A stretch of DNA of 64,000 nt from positions 1-64,000 of the forward strand of contig JAJJLU010003487.1 of the NCBI GenBank assembly GCA_023807065.1. The letters are read 5' to 3'. The stretch is from Isotricha intestinalis. Its lineage: Eukaryota > Ciliophora > Litostomatea > Vestibuliferida > Isotrichidae. Positions within the stretch are counted from its first letter, which is position 1; every line of letters begins with the position of its first letter. The notes beneath the pieces are model-generated. The model searched no databases. It was not told the DNA's origin and saw only the letters and a list, made by a program, of their open reading frames with translations. Below, one piece after another: positions 39,478 through 49,076 of the stretch. The position numbers were made by a program, and so were the translations under genes.

Positions 39478-41616
39478 TTATTTATTCTTAATATTTAGAG
39501 TAGTTGACAATGAACTTAAAAAAATTGTTTTCTTTTTTTTATTATTATTTTGACTTGAAATAAAATTGTTTAAATTTGAATATCTTTCACTTGGTAAAGG
39601 AGAAGTGATAAAGGAATTCATCGATACATTTTTTAATCTATCACTTTGTTCTTTTTTTATTTTTTTAAATGAAATCTTCTTTTCATTTTTTAAATCTTTT
39701 TGACTATGATTTAAAAATATTTTTTTCACATTAACCTTTTTTTGAGTTTTTATTTGATTTTGATTTGTATTATCTTTATTGTCTAATGATGTTAATTTAA
39801 CTTTTGAAAAGCCATTGTAAATATTTAAATTTTTTTGAAACAATTGCTTTACAGACAAATTAATTTTATTATATTTATAAGATTCATCAATAGCCACTAA
39901 ATCTGGACATGAACTACATTTTTTAAATTCACAATTATTTTTAGAAATTGAATTAATAATTCTTTTTGTTTTTGAATTTTTTTTTTCAGATCTAATATTT
40001 TGATTTTTAACTGATTGAATGTTACTTAAATTCATTTTAGAAATTTGATGTGTACTTTTGTTTCTATTTGAATCTAAATTCAATATATAATAATTTGATT
40101 TTAGAAAAGAATTATTAGTATTTAACATATTTTTTAATATTTCATGTTTTATTTTTATTTTTTTATTTTTTTTGATTCTATCAATAAAGTGTTGATCATA
40201 TATTGTATTATATTCCATTTCATTATTTTGAATTTTCCCTTTTTTAACATTATGTACTTTAATGTCTTCATATATTAAATCATTTAATTTTATTGTATTA
40301 ATGATGAAAGAATTATTTTTCTTAAGTATATTTTCTTTTTTATTTTTTTGTAATTTCGTATTTTTTTTATAAAATTGAATTGAATTTAAATTCATTATTT
40401 TTGTATAATGAAACTTATTTGGTTTTTTATCAGTGATAAAAATTTTATTTTCTTCGTTTTTTACTTTTTTCATTTCTATTTTATTGTTTTGAAGTTGAAA
40501 TAAAATTGTTTTATAATAATTTGCTCTCATAATGAGATTACTTAAAAAATTTGCAAATTGTTGATATTCATTCTTTAAAAAATTATTTGATATATGAAAA
40601 CTTAATTTATAATATTTTAAGGCTTTTTGTATTTTTCCTTTTTCTTCTTTACAAAACCCTATATATAAAAATGATATAGATAAATTTAAAAACACTTTTT
40701 TTTCTTTTGATCTCAACTTTTTAGGAATTAAATTAACATCTCCGTATTTAAAGATTAATTCTCTAATACAAAGATTATAAACTTTAATACAATTAATTTC
40801 TGTTTTTTCATATTCTTTATTTTCAAAATAATTTTTTGAAATTTGTAAAAAAATATTTTGAAATAATTCTAAAGTCTTAATATCTTTGATAAAATTTCTA
40901 AAATTATAAAATAAATTTTTTCCTAAAGATAAACAATAATTTGAATAGGGTAATTGGAATATTGTTTCATGATGAATACTTTTAACCAGCAATAGCCTTA
41001 AAAATAATTGTATTATTTTTTCAATATATATCACTTGAGAATTTTGGAAAAAAGTATTTACATTATCAATTAAATATTTAATTTCTTTATAAACTTTAGA
41101 ATAATATCTTTCAATTGAAATAATTATATTTATATTTAATAATTGATTTTTTTTTGGATTGGTTTTAAAAATTGATGTTCTTTTATAAAAACCTCTTAAT
41201 AATTTTAAAGAATTTTTTGAAAAAGAAGAATATTTTAAAATATATGAATCATTTTGTGAACTTGTTTTCTTTTTGACAGAATTATATTTTTTTATTTTTT
41301 GTAATATTATTTTTATTAAACATTCTATTTTTAAAAATAAAATTTCTTCTACTTCAGATAAATTTTTATATATCTGGAAATTTCCTTCAATTTGATTTAT
41401 TGCTATTTTATATTCTTTCTTATATAATTTTTTATAAATAAATAGTATAAACATATTATATTGATTTCTTAATTTTTTTATTTTTTCTTCAATAATTTCT
41501 TTGTTTATGTTTTTATCTTCAAATAAAATAGGATTTTGTTGGCTTTTATAATTATTAATTATTTGATTTTTTATAAATTGAATAATATCAGCATTCTCAT
41601 TTTTTCCCATATTCAT
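39478..41616 (-). CDS. TPR-like helical protein with basic disordered tail (about 712 aa)
   Basis: The open frame extends to an ATG at 41691, but the 25 extra residues (MVLFFHNKNLKNFFKIIILF) look like AT-rich leader; MNMGKNENADIIQF at 41616 is the better start and leaves 130 bp to the divergent neighbour. Residues about 20-370 are helical with TPR-like pairs, for example YIGFCKEEKGKIQKALKYYK and YKNLSEVEEILFLKIECL. The remainder is Lys/Asn/Ser-rich with a CEFKKCSSCPDLVA cluster. Function unknown; a protein-interaction scaffold is the most that can be said. Confidence 0.72.
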   Translation of the reverse strand: MNMGKNENADIIQFIKNQIINNYKSQQNPILFEDKNINKEIIEEKIKKLRNQYNMFILFIYKKLYKKEYKIAINQIEGNFQIYKNLSEVEEILFLKIECLIKIILQKIKKYNSVKKKTSSQNDSYILKYSSFSKNSLKLLRGFYKRTSIFKTNPKKNQLLNINIIISIERYYSKVYKEIKYLIDNVNTFFQNSQVIYIEKIIQLFLRLLLVKSIHHETIFQLPYSNYCLSLGKNLFYNFRNFIKDIKTLELFQNIFLQISKNYFENKEYEKTEINCIKVYNLCIRELIFKYGDVNLIPKKLRSKEKKVFLNLSISFLYIGFCKEEKGKIQKALKYYKLSFHISNNFLKNEYQQFANFLSNLIMRANYYKTILFQLQNNKIEMKKVKNEENKIFITDKKPNKFHYTKIMNLNSIQFYKKNTKLQKNKKENILKKNNSFIINTIKLNDLIYEDIKVHNVKKGKIQNNEMEYNTIYDQHFIDRIKKNKKIKIKHEILKNMLNTNNSFLKSNYYILNLDSNRNKSTHQISKMNLSNIQSVKNQNIRSEKKNSKTKRIINSISKNNCEFKKCSSCPDLVAIDESYKYNKINLSVKQLFQKNLNIYNGFSKVKLTSLDNKDNTNQNQIKTQKKVNVKKIFLNHSQKDLKNEKKISFKKIKKEQSDRLKNVSMNSFITSPLPSERYSNLNNFISSQNNNKKKKTIFLSSLSTTLNIKNK

Positions 41617-41746
41617 AAAACAATTTACATAAAATAATATAATAATTTTAAAAAAATTTTTTAAATTTTTATTATGAAAAAATAATACCAAAGAAAAAAA
41701 ATATAAATCTCTTAATTAAATAAAATATAACTTATAAATAATAAAT

Positions 41747-43378
41747 ATGTTTTATAATACTAATAGAGCGACAAAAGCTGCATTACGTGAAAGAGAACTA
41801 GCTCAAAGTGGTCAAAATATAATATCACATAATGAAAAATTAATTAAAATTCAAAAACAAGAAAAATTAAAAGGATTATTAATTACTAAATTTTGCAGGA
41901 AATATGGAATAACTCAACCAGAAAAAAAATTAGAAAATGAAATTAAAAAATTTGTAGAAGGAGAAAGATTAACTAATCAAGATTTAATTAAATTAGAAGA
42001 TAAAATAAGAAGTTTATTACAAGACCAAACAAAAAATCATAAAAGAGTAATGTCACAATTAAACTTAGAAACAGAAAATTTAAAATCTGTAAATAATGAT
42101 AAAAACTTTAATATAAATGATAAATCTACAATAAAGTTAAATTTAGAAAATACAAATTCAATGCCAAATATAATAATGAATTCAAGAAGAAATATAACTA
42201 AATCAGTGGATATTTTAAATAATAATAATAAAAAAAAAAAATATAATAATATTTATGAAGAATTAGCTGCTTTAGAATCAGAAGAATCAGCTTATCAACC
42301 AAAAATAAAAAAAATAGATTTTTCAAAATATGGAAATGAATGGCATGCAATGAATATTTATTCTAAATTATTATTTGATCAACAAAATAAAGAAATTGCT
42401 CTTAAAGAAAAAGAAGATAAAAAATTATTATATGAATCTTTAAATAAACAAATTGAAGAAAAAAATAGATTAATTATAGAAGATGAAAAATTAGATAAAG
42501 AATATAAGAAAATTTTAAGAAGACATAATAAAAAATTAATAGAAATGGAAAAAGAAAAAGAAAGAAATTTAGAAGAACAAAAATTAAAAATTCAACAAGC
42601 AAGATTAGCACAAATTGAAGATAATCAAAAAAGAAAAAAATTAGAAGACTTAAAAGAAAAAAGATTAGAAAGATTACAAATATTAAGATTTAATAAAGAA
42701 AATGAAGAAATTAAAAAAAGACAATTAGAAAATGATAAAAAAAGAGAATTAGCTTTAAAAGAAGTGTTAAAAGAAAATGAATTAAGAAAATTAAAATTAT
42801 TAGAAAAATTAAAAAAAGAAAAAGAAGAAAATGATTTAATAATAAAAGAACAAGAATTAATAGAAGAAAAAAAGGAAAATGATAGAGTTAAATATTTTAA
42901 AAAGATTGAAAAAATGCAACAAAGTTTTTTAAATTCTTCTGCTCAAAATGTTATTAATAATCTTAAAAAAGAAGAAGAAGAAGAGAATTTAAAAATAAGA
43001 TATTATCAAAGAGAAAAAGCAAGATTAGATAAAGAAAAAGAAATACAAGAAGAAAAATTAAGAGAAGAAAAAAAAAAAGAATTAGCTAAATATTTAGAAA
43101 TTCAAATTGAAGAAAAAAGAAAAAATGAAGAATTTGAAAATCAAATAGATAAAGAACAATGTAGAATATTTCAAATTGATGATCAAAAATATAAAAATGA
43201 TCAAAAAGAAATTGAAAAATTACTTGATAAAAGAAATAAAATACATTTAAATTATTTAAAAAAACAAATTCAAGAAAAACAAAATAAAGAAAATGGAAAA
43301 GATTTTATGAGTCCAACTGAATATTCAATGAATTATAATATTTTAGAAAAGGCTGAAAAAGCTTTAAGTGGAAATTAA
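41747..43378 (+). CDS. Glu/Lys-rich long coiled-coil protein (543 aa)
   Basis: Residues 1-100 look folded: TNRATKAALRERELAQSGQN, LLITKFCRKYGITQPEKK and IKKFVEGERLTNQDLIKLED. After an Asn-rich linker, YGNEWHAMNIYSKLLFDQQN leads into an almost continuous charged helix to residue 510, resembling the trichohyalin/plectin-homology type seen in axonemal and basal-body proteins. The assignment to the ciliary skeleton is inference. The end (MSPTEYSMNYNILEKAEKAL) looks conserved. No enzyme motif. Confidence 0.8.
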   Translation: MFYNTNRATKAALRERELAQSGQNIISHNEKLIKIQKQEKLKGLLITKFCRKYGITQPEKKLENEIKKFVEGERLTNQDLIKLEDKIRSLLQDQTKNHKRVMSQLNLETENLKSVNNDKNFNINDKSTIKLNLENTNSMPNIIMNSRRNITKSVDILNNNNKKKKYNNIYEELAALESEESAYQPKIKKIDFSKYGNEWHAMNIYSKLLFDQQNKEIALKEKEDKKLLYESLNKQIEEKNRLIIEDEKLDKEYKKILRRHNKKLIEMEKEKERNLEEQKLKIQQARLAQIEDNQKRKKLEDLKEKRLERLQILRFNKENEEIKKRQLENDKKRELALKEVLKENELRKLKLLEKLKKEKEENDLIIKEQELIEEKKENDRVKYFKKIEKMQQSFLNSSAQNVINNLKKEEEEENLKIRYYQREKARLDKEKEIQEEKLREEKKKELAKYLEIQIEEKRKNEEFENQIDKEQCRIFQIDDQKYKNDQKEIEKLLDKRNKIHLNYLKKQIQEKQNKENGKDFMSPTEYSMNYNILEKAEKALSGN

Positions 43379-43563
43379 ATTTTAAATTTAAAATAAAATT
43401 TTTTTTATACAAATATTTTTATAAAACAAAATTAAAGTAATATAAATAAACATATAATCATATTTTTTATTATAAAATAGCATTTTTAAATATTTTATTT
43501 TTGAAAAGATTAAAATATAAAAAAATTACAAAATATAAATAATTATTATTTTATTGATAAAAA

Positions 43564-44233
43564 TTAAATGTTTTGAAAAGAAAATTGAGTTTCAAAACAT
43601 TTATTTAAATTATTCTTTTTCTCAATAATCTCTTTATCTTCCTTTATTTTTTTTTAAAAATTTATTATTTCTTTTTTAAAAAATTTATCTTTTGAATTTT
43701 TTTTTGCAAAATCTTCAGTTGTTAACATAATTTCCAATTTATATAAAAACAGTTTATTATTAAAAAAATTTTTTTCAAGAAAATTATCATATGAAAAATT
43801 AGTTTTTTCAAAACCATTTTCTTCATATAAATTTTTAATTAAATTATCTTCTTTTAAAAAACTAATACAACTTTGTTTATATTTTTTAATTGAAGTATCA
43901 TTTAATAAATTTAAAATATATTTTGTTTTTCCTTTTCTAAATCCAATACTAGAATTTTTCTCATTTGTATTATATTGTGATTTTATATTTTGACTTAAAT
44001 GTTCCTTTAGTTTTATATTCTCTTTACTATTTAAAATATTTTGATTGTTTGTGTTAGATACTTCAATTGAAAATTTTTTTTGGTTTTACATAATTTTTAA
44101 TTGAACTTTTTCTTTTCATATTTTTTATATTTTCTGAGTTTTTATCTAATTTTTCTAACTCTGAATTATTTATATTTTCTTTTACTGTTGAATGACCTTT
44201 TAATGTTCAGACTATTTGAATTAAAGTACTCAT
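43564..44233 (-). pseudogene. Recently inactivated gene: one TGA, one 1-base frameshift, one TAA
   Basis: From ATG 44233 the frame reads MSTLIQIV, TGA, then TLKGHSTVKENINNSELEKL to NYVKPKK. There an A-run of eight in place of seven shifts the frame; beyond it the peptide continues FSIEVSNTNNQNILNS, FLKEDNLIKNLYEENGFEK and NKLFLYKLEIMLTTEDFAKK, meets one TAA, and goes on KKIKEDKEIIEKKNNLNKCF to TAA at 43564-43566. About 220 codons remain readable with only three lesions. The protein family is not recognised. A sequencing error at the A-run would explain only one of the three. Confidence 0.65.
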
Positions 44234-44626
44234 TTTTTATGTTTTTGAATATTGTTTTCAATCAAATAAAAATGTACTTATTTTTCAATAATGAATTTTT
44301 TTATTTATTTTATAATTTTTTGAATTAATATATATATATTAAATTTTTTCTCATTTTACTTGGAACTATATTCTACTAATTATATTATAATTGTTATATT
44401 TTTTAAGTATAATGAATTAACATAACCTCTATATTTAGTAATTTCACAGAAGAAGAAAAATGGAAATTATTTATATAGACAATTATCAGTACATCTGAAA
44501 AGACTATTAAAGTTTTGCTAAGAAATTTTCTAAAAATTATTATTTAAAATGATTATTTTTTAATTTTTATAAATTAATTTTTTAAAAATAATGAATTATA
44601 ACTTTATTTTATTTTTTTATATATAT
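44234..44626. other. Intergenic spacer (393 bp)
   Basis: Between the pseudogene and the chromodomain gene; AT-rich, including a TA-repeat TATATATATATTAAAT near 44330. No gene remnant seen. Confidence 0.4.
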
Positions 44627-45217
44627 TTATTCTTGTTTATTATCTTTTAATTTTTGTCTAACTATTTTAAATTTTTGCACAATTTTTCCATAATCATTAT
44701 TTAAAGTCTTATAATTTTCTTTCATTTGTTCATATTCTAAAATTTTTTCTTGCAATTGATTTTTTAAGTCTAAAATTATTCTATCTTTTTCTTTTAACTT
44801 ATTATTTAAAGATTGATTTTGTTCTTTATATTTTTGGATATCTGAATTTAATTCTATATTATTTTCTTTTATATATAAAGGACTTTTAATTGAAGTATCT
44901 GTATCTTTTTCTTCATCTGATAAAACAATTATATCATTTTTTTGAGAATTATAAAATTTTTTGTTAATTTGTTTAATTTTTCTTATTTTTTCTAAATCTT
45001 TCTTATTCATTAATCCTAAATTAATAAATTTAGGAAATTTACAATCAAAACTTTTTACTTGCTTTAAAAATTCTTGGTTTTGTAAATTTTCAATAGGTTC
45101 CCATATTGGATAATTTAATCCTTTATATTTAATTAAATAAACAAAATGAAAATTTGATGAGTTTATTTTTCTATCTAATATTTTTTCAATTTTATATTTA
45201 ATTCCTTTTTTCCCCAT
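44627..45217 (-). CDS. Chromodomain protein with coiled-coil tail (196 aa)
   Basis: Residues about 6-55 are a chromodomain: YKIEKILDRKINSSNFHFVY, LIKYKGLNYPIWEPIENLQN. The aromatic cage positions (the first Tyr, the Trp of IWEP and a third aromatic) are present, so methyl-lysine histone binding is plausible. Residues 128-190 form a coiled coil (KLKEKDRIILDLKNQLQEKI). No chromoshadow, SET or helicase domain is present. Small chromodomain proteins with HP1-like roles act in heterochromatin; in ciliates also in programmed DNA elimination, but nothing here shows which. Confidence 0.87.
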   Translation of the reverse strand: MGKKGIKYKIEKILDRKINSSNFHFVYLIKYKGLNYPIWEPIENLQNQEFLKQVKSFDCKFPKFINLGLMNKKDLEKIRKIKQINKKFYNSQKNDIIVLSDEEKDTDTSIKSPLYIKENNIELNSDIQKYKEQNQSLNNKLKEKDRIILDLKNQLQEKILEYEQMKENYKTLNNDYGKIVQKFKIVRQKLKDNKQE

Positions 45218-45348
45218 TAATTTAATTTAACTCATAACATAATTTTTCTTATATTAGGCCAATAATTAAAAAATTATGAAAAAAAAAATAAATATTATGA
45301 GACCATAAAATAAATAAATAATTATAAAAATGATAATTAAATAAAAAT

Positions 45349-46722
45349 ATGTCAAATGAAGAAAAAGAAAAAAAAATAAATAATAAACAAAACTTAGATT
45401 TAAAAATAATGGAATGGCACTTTAATCAATATTTAGGAGAAAGATTAACATATAGAGAATTAAAAAGAAATCCAAATAATCAAAGTTACTTAGTAACAGA
45501 TATAAAATTTTCAAATGAATCTGCGAATGTAATAGTCGGTGACAGAGGAGGAAGAGTAATAATATTTAATAATAATAAATATAAAGGTAAACAAAAATTA
45601 GATTATTTTTATGAATTTCAAGCACAAGAAAAAGACTTTGATATTCATAAAAGTGTTGAATATTTAGAAGATATAAAAGCTCTTGATGTTTTTCCTAATG
45701 ATAATTCTCATAAAATTGATATTTTAAGTGCTGGATTTCGAACAATTAAATTAGATAGAGTTTATATTGATAAAATTAAAGTTTTTGATAATGTAAAAAA
45801 AGGAAGTTTAAATATTCCTAAATTAAATACAATAAAAAATGAAATTAAAGTTAAAAATAAAAAGGTTTTGAAAATTTCAAAATGTTGTGAAATTAATTCT
45901 TTAAATATAAATAAATTTGTTACAACTAATTTTTTAAGTTCAGATGATTTTAGAGTTTATTTATTTGATGTTAACTCAAAAAATTCTGATATTTATAATC
46001 CAATTAATATTGAAGTTGAAGGAGATACACAAAATAATGTTGAGAAAATAACTAAAAGTAAATATACTAATTATAATCCTCATATTTTTTTCTATGGAAC
46101 AAATAAAGGAATAATAAAATTATGTGATTTAAGAACAAATTCAAATAATTTAAAATTTGAAACAAATTTCTCAGATGAGAATACTAATATGAAAAATTTA
46201 ATTGGAGAAAAACTATCTTCTGTACATGATATAGCTTCAAGTTATAATAATCAAGATATTTTTATAAGTAGACATTATTTTAATATTAATTTATGGGATA
46301 TAAGAAAACAAAATGAACCCATAAATAAATTTTTAATATATGAACCTGCAATAAGTAAGTTAAGTTATTTATATCATAATAATTATATTGAAGATAAATT
46401 TTCTGTTGATTTTGATTCAAGTGGGAAATTTATTTTAACTGGAGGATATAGTAATATGTTTCATATTTTTGATATTGAACAAAAATTAAATACTCAAATT
46501 GTAGTTGATGAAGGTAATGATAAAGTAATGAATACAAATATAGTTCGTAAAATTAATTCAAAAGGTTCTTGCTTTTATAAAAAAGATGATCTAACTTTAT
46601 ATAATATTAATTTTAATAAAAAAATTCTGCATCATGCATATAGTCCAACTAGTAATTTTTTATTAATAGTTGTGAATAATTGTATCTATACTTACTGTGG
46701 TAATTTAAGGAAAAAAAAATAA
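45349..46722 (+). CDS. PP2A regulatory subunit B55 (WD40), 457 aa
   Basis: The N-terminus MEWHFNQYLGE, GDRGGRVIIF and the EFQAQEKDFDIHKSVEYLED segment match the B55/PR55/PPP2R2 family signature (WxFxQ, GDx[27 protein letters not shown]). Further WD strands follow: GTNKGIIKLCDLRTN, FNINLWDIRKQNEP, DSSGKFILTGGYSNMFHIFD and YSPTSNFLLIVVNNCIYTY. B55 targets the PP2A phosphatase, including mitotic exit substrates. Length agrees with the usual 440-470. Divergent from the chromodomain gene over 131 bp. Confidence 0.93.
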   Translation: MSNEEKEKKINNKQNLDLKIMEWHFNQYLGERLTYRELKRNPNNQSYLVTDIKFSNESANVIVGDRGGRVIIFNNNKYKGKQKLDYFYEFQAQEKDFDIHKSVEYLEDIKALDVFPNDNSHKIDILSAGFRTIKLDRVYIDKIKVFDNVKKGSLNIPKLNTIKNEIKVKNKKVLKISKCCEINSLNINKFVTTNFLSSDDFRVYLFDVNSKNSDIYNPINIEVEGDTQNNVEKITKSKYTNYNPHIFFYGTNKGIIKLCDLRTNSNNLKFETNFSDENTNMKNLIGEKLSSVHDIASSYNNQDIFISRHYFNINLWDIRKQNEPINKFLIYEPAISKLSYLYHNNYIEDKFSVDFDSSGKFILTGGYSNMFHIFDIEQKLNTQIVVDEGNDKVMNTNIVRKINSKGSCFYKKDDLTLYNINFNKKILHHAYSPTSNFLLIVVNNCIYTYCGNLRKKK

Positions 46723-46945
46723 AAATTTTTTAATTTATTTATATATTTATCTATTTATAATAAATAATATACAAATATCTAAATTTAGTTAAAAGGTAAA
46801 ATTTTAATTGAAAAAAATAAATTTCTTTTATTATATATAAAATTATTATTTAAAATGTTATTTTACTATTTATTTTCTTGATACATACAACTAAATACAA
46901 AAAGGAAAAAATAATTAATTACCTAACTATATATAACTAATAAAT

Positions 46946-48118
46946 TTAAAACACTAAACATTTCTCATTTGATACATTTATATTTGAAGTACTCTTACTT
47001 CCAGGTTTATTTTTTTTTAAAGGTTTATTTTCATTTTTTTTACTAATTAGAGTATGAGGATTAATTTCAAAATTATGAATACAATTATTATTATCAATAT
47101 TTTCATCAATTTCACATTGTGTTTTATCTGAATTTGAATTTATTATTATTGTTGAACTGCTTTTATCAGAAATCATTGAAGAAAAATCAAATGAACAATT
47201 ACTAATATTTACTATTGGAGTTTGATTTTCATCTACAAAATTTTTATAAAAATCATCTTGAAAGCAACTTTCTAAAAATGAATTTTCTTTATAATTTTTG
47301 TTATCACTCTCATTAAGTGGTTTTATTTTATTAATTTCTTCTTTATCTTTTTCTGAAAAAATTTGTGCATAATTTCTTTTATTTTTATGTTTTTTATTTT
47401 CTTTTTTTTCTTTTATTTCATCTTTTATTATTAAAGGAGATTTTATAAACATATCTTTCATTTCTTCTAAATTAGTGTTTAATATATTAAAAATAAATCC
47501 ATATTCTTTTACTCTTTCATTATTTTCTTTTGATAATTTTATGTTATTTAATTTAATTGATGATGGAATTATATTATCACTTATAACTTTATTATGTTTT
47601 ATTTTTTTAGTTTTATTCTGTTGAAATAAATTCTCATTTTTGAAATTATTTATGTTATTTTTTATTTTTTGAAAATTAATTTGATGATCTTTACTATCTA
47701 AAAATAAATTTTTATTTAAATTTAAATTATTATTTCCTTCATTATCAATAATTATGGTTTTTTTTAAATCAGATTTTCTAAACAAATTTCCTAAATGTCT
47801 TAAATTTTTTTCTTCTTCTTTATCAGTGTAATTTGTAGGAAGAATACAATTAGAAGTTCCTAAGATCTGATTATTATAGTTTAATTTTTTATTAAATTGT
47901 TTTAGATTATTTTTTGTGTTTTCTATTTTTATATCTTCTTTAGATGAAATTGAATATCTATTTTTAGATAATAATGTATAAACTTCTTTTTTTTCTTTTC
48001 TAGATATAATCTCTGTATTTTTCTTTATTGGATTTCTTGTTGTTATAATTGATGTTTTGATTATTGATTTATTTTTTGATTTTCTTTCAATTTTCATTGT
48101 ATTTGATTTTGTTAACAT
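46946..48118 (-). CDS. Disordered Lys/Asn-rich protein ending in a CaaX-like box (390 aa)
   Basis: ATG 48118 to TAA 46946-46948. Low-complexity over most of its length, with short conserved-looking pieces such as NNERVKEYGFIFNILNTNLE and SENSFLESCFQDDFYKNFV-like residues. The final four residues are CLVF after NVSNEK, which fits a prenylation box. A membrane-tethered disordered protein would be an inference. It shares the C-x-V-F ending with the protein at 34656-35102, though the two are otherwise unalike. The tRNA-like gene lies 200 bp upstream of its start. Confidence 0.7.
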   Translation of the reverse strand: MLTKSNTMKIERKSKNKSIIKTSIITTRNPIKKNTEIISRKEKKEVYTLLSKNRYSISSKEDIKIENTKNNLKQFNKKLNYNNQILGTSNCILPTNYTDKEEEKNLRHLGNLFRKSDLKKTIIIDNEGNNNLNLNKNLFLDSKDHQINFQKIKNNINNFKNENLFQQNKTKKIKHNKVISDNIIPSSIKLNNIKLSKENNERVKEYGFIFNILNTNLEEMKDMFIKSPLIIKDEIKEKKENKKHKNKRNYAQIFSEKDKEEINKIKPLNESDNKNYKENSFLESCFQDDFYKNFVDENQTPIVNISNCSFDFSSMISDKSSSTIIINSNSDKTQCEIDENIDNNNCIHNFEINPHTLISKKNENKPLKKNKPGSKSTSNINVSNEKCLVF

Positions 48119-48317
48119 ATTTTAAAATTTATATATTGATAAAATAAATGTATTATAATTATATAATATTCTATATTAAAATTTATTTAAAAATGAAAAA
48201 ATGATTAGAAGTAATAAATTAATTTTCTTTATATTTTAAAACTTATATTATATTTTATTATAATTTTTTTTTGAACAATTATATTTCTTTTTCTATTAGA
48301 TTTAAAAAAATTGATAT

Positions 48318-48392
48318 GACTCCTTAGCTCAACGGTAGAGCACCCACTTATGGAAAAGTGGGAGGTCACTGGTTCGAATCCAGTAGGAGAAA
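48318..48392 (+). tRNA. tRNA-like gene with abnormal anticodon arm and acceptor end
   Basis: The D arm (GCTC, loop AACGGTA, GAGC), five-base variable loop AGGTC and T arm (ACTGG, TTCGAAT, CCAGT) are perfect, and GGTTCGAATCC is an exact Pol III B box. The anticodon arm is 20 nt, not 17: CCCAC/GTGGG closes a 10-nt loop, or CCCACTT/AAGTGGG a 6-nt loop. The anticodon is thus unclear; GGA or TGG lie within it. The acceptor pairs only at positions 3-7; positions 1 and 2 (G-A, A-A) do not pair. Could be a functional odd tRNA needing end repair, or a tRNA-derived relic. Not a class II tRNA. Confidence 0.75.
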
Positions 48393-48398
48393 TATATA

Positions 48399-48406
48399 TT
48401 TTTTTT
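48399..48406 (+). terminator. Oligo-T Pol III terminator
   Basis: Eight consecutive T start seven bases after the tRNA-like 3' end, as required for RNA polymerase III release. T-runs are frequent in this DNA, so the position, not the run itself, is the evidence. Confidence 0.6.
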
Positions 48407-48424
48407 AAAGATTAAAAGGAAAAT

Positions 48425-48949
48425 ATGAATTTTAATGAAAAATTACAATTTTTAGTTAAAGAAGTATTAAGAACTGAAGATATTCCATTAATACTCATTG
48501 AAAAAGATTAACAAGTCAATATTTTAAAAATTAGGAGAAAAAGAAGGATAAAAAATTTATAGATAATGATTTTTTGTTTTTTAAATTGATATTTCATAAA
48601 TTCATTAATTTAAAATTGTTTTATTCAATATTTACCTTTTGATGAAATTAAGTTTTTATTTAATTAGATATTTGAAATATAAATTGAAAGTATTATTACT
48701 ATAAAAAAATATGAAAATCTATTAAATGTCATCCTAACTCTTATTCAATAATTTATGAATATAATTATTCTCAATTTCATTATGTATAATATGAATTTAG
48801 GATAGAAGGTTATCAAAAAATAAATGATAAAAAATTTTTTTTCGAGAGGAATAAAACTAAATAGTAATTTATGCCATTTAGGAGAAATTTTAGTAAAAAA
48901 TGTTCAAGATTTTGAAGATGTTAGTCTAGGATTAAGAAATTTTAAGTAA
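48425..48949 (+). pseudogene. Decayed protein gene downstream of the tRNA-like gene
   Basis: An ATG at 48425 opens MNFNEKLQFLVKEVLRTEDI and ends at TAA after LILIEKD. Later frames continue readable peptide: KKDKKFIDNDFLFFKLIFHK (about 48540-48600), LPFDEIKFLFN, then CHPNSYSIIYEYNYSQFHYV, a TAA, YEFRIEGYQKINDKKFF (about 48725-48840) and finally RGIKLNSNLCHLGEILVKNV with DFEDVSLGLRNFK and TAA 48947-48949. At least three frame changes and four stops. The recurring protein-like segments in one direction are hard to explain as spacer. Family not recognised. Confidence 0.6.
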
Positions 48950-49076
48950 GGTCTCAAATGTTGATTTCAGAGAAATGAACAATTTATTTTTTTATTGTTT
49001 TCTTTTTTGGAACTAAATTTTTTTTGCTTTTTTATTGTTTTAAAGTAATATTTTGATTATCTGTATTTTAAATTTT

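Noticed and set aside
44101..44328. 75-codon plus-strand frame
   Set aside because: Phe/Leu-only composition and antisense to the pseudogene at 43564-44233, which explains the sequence better.
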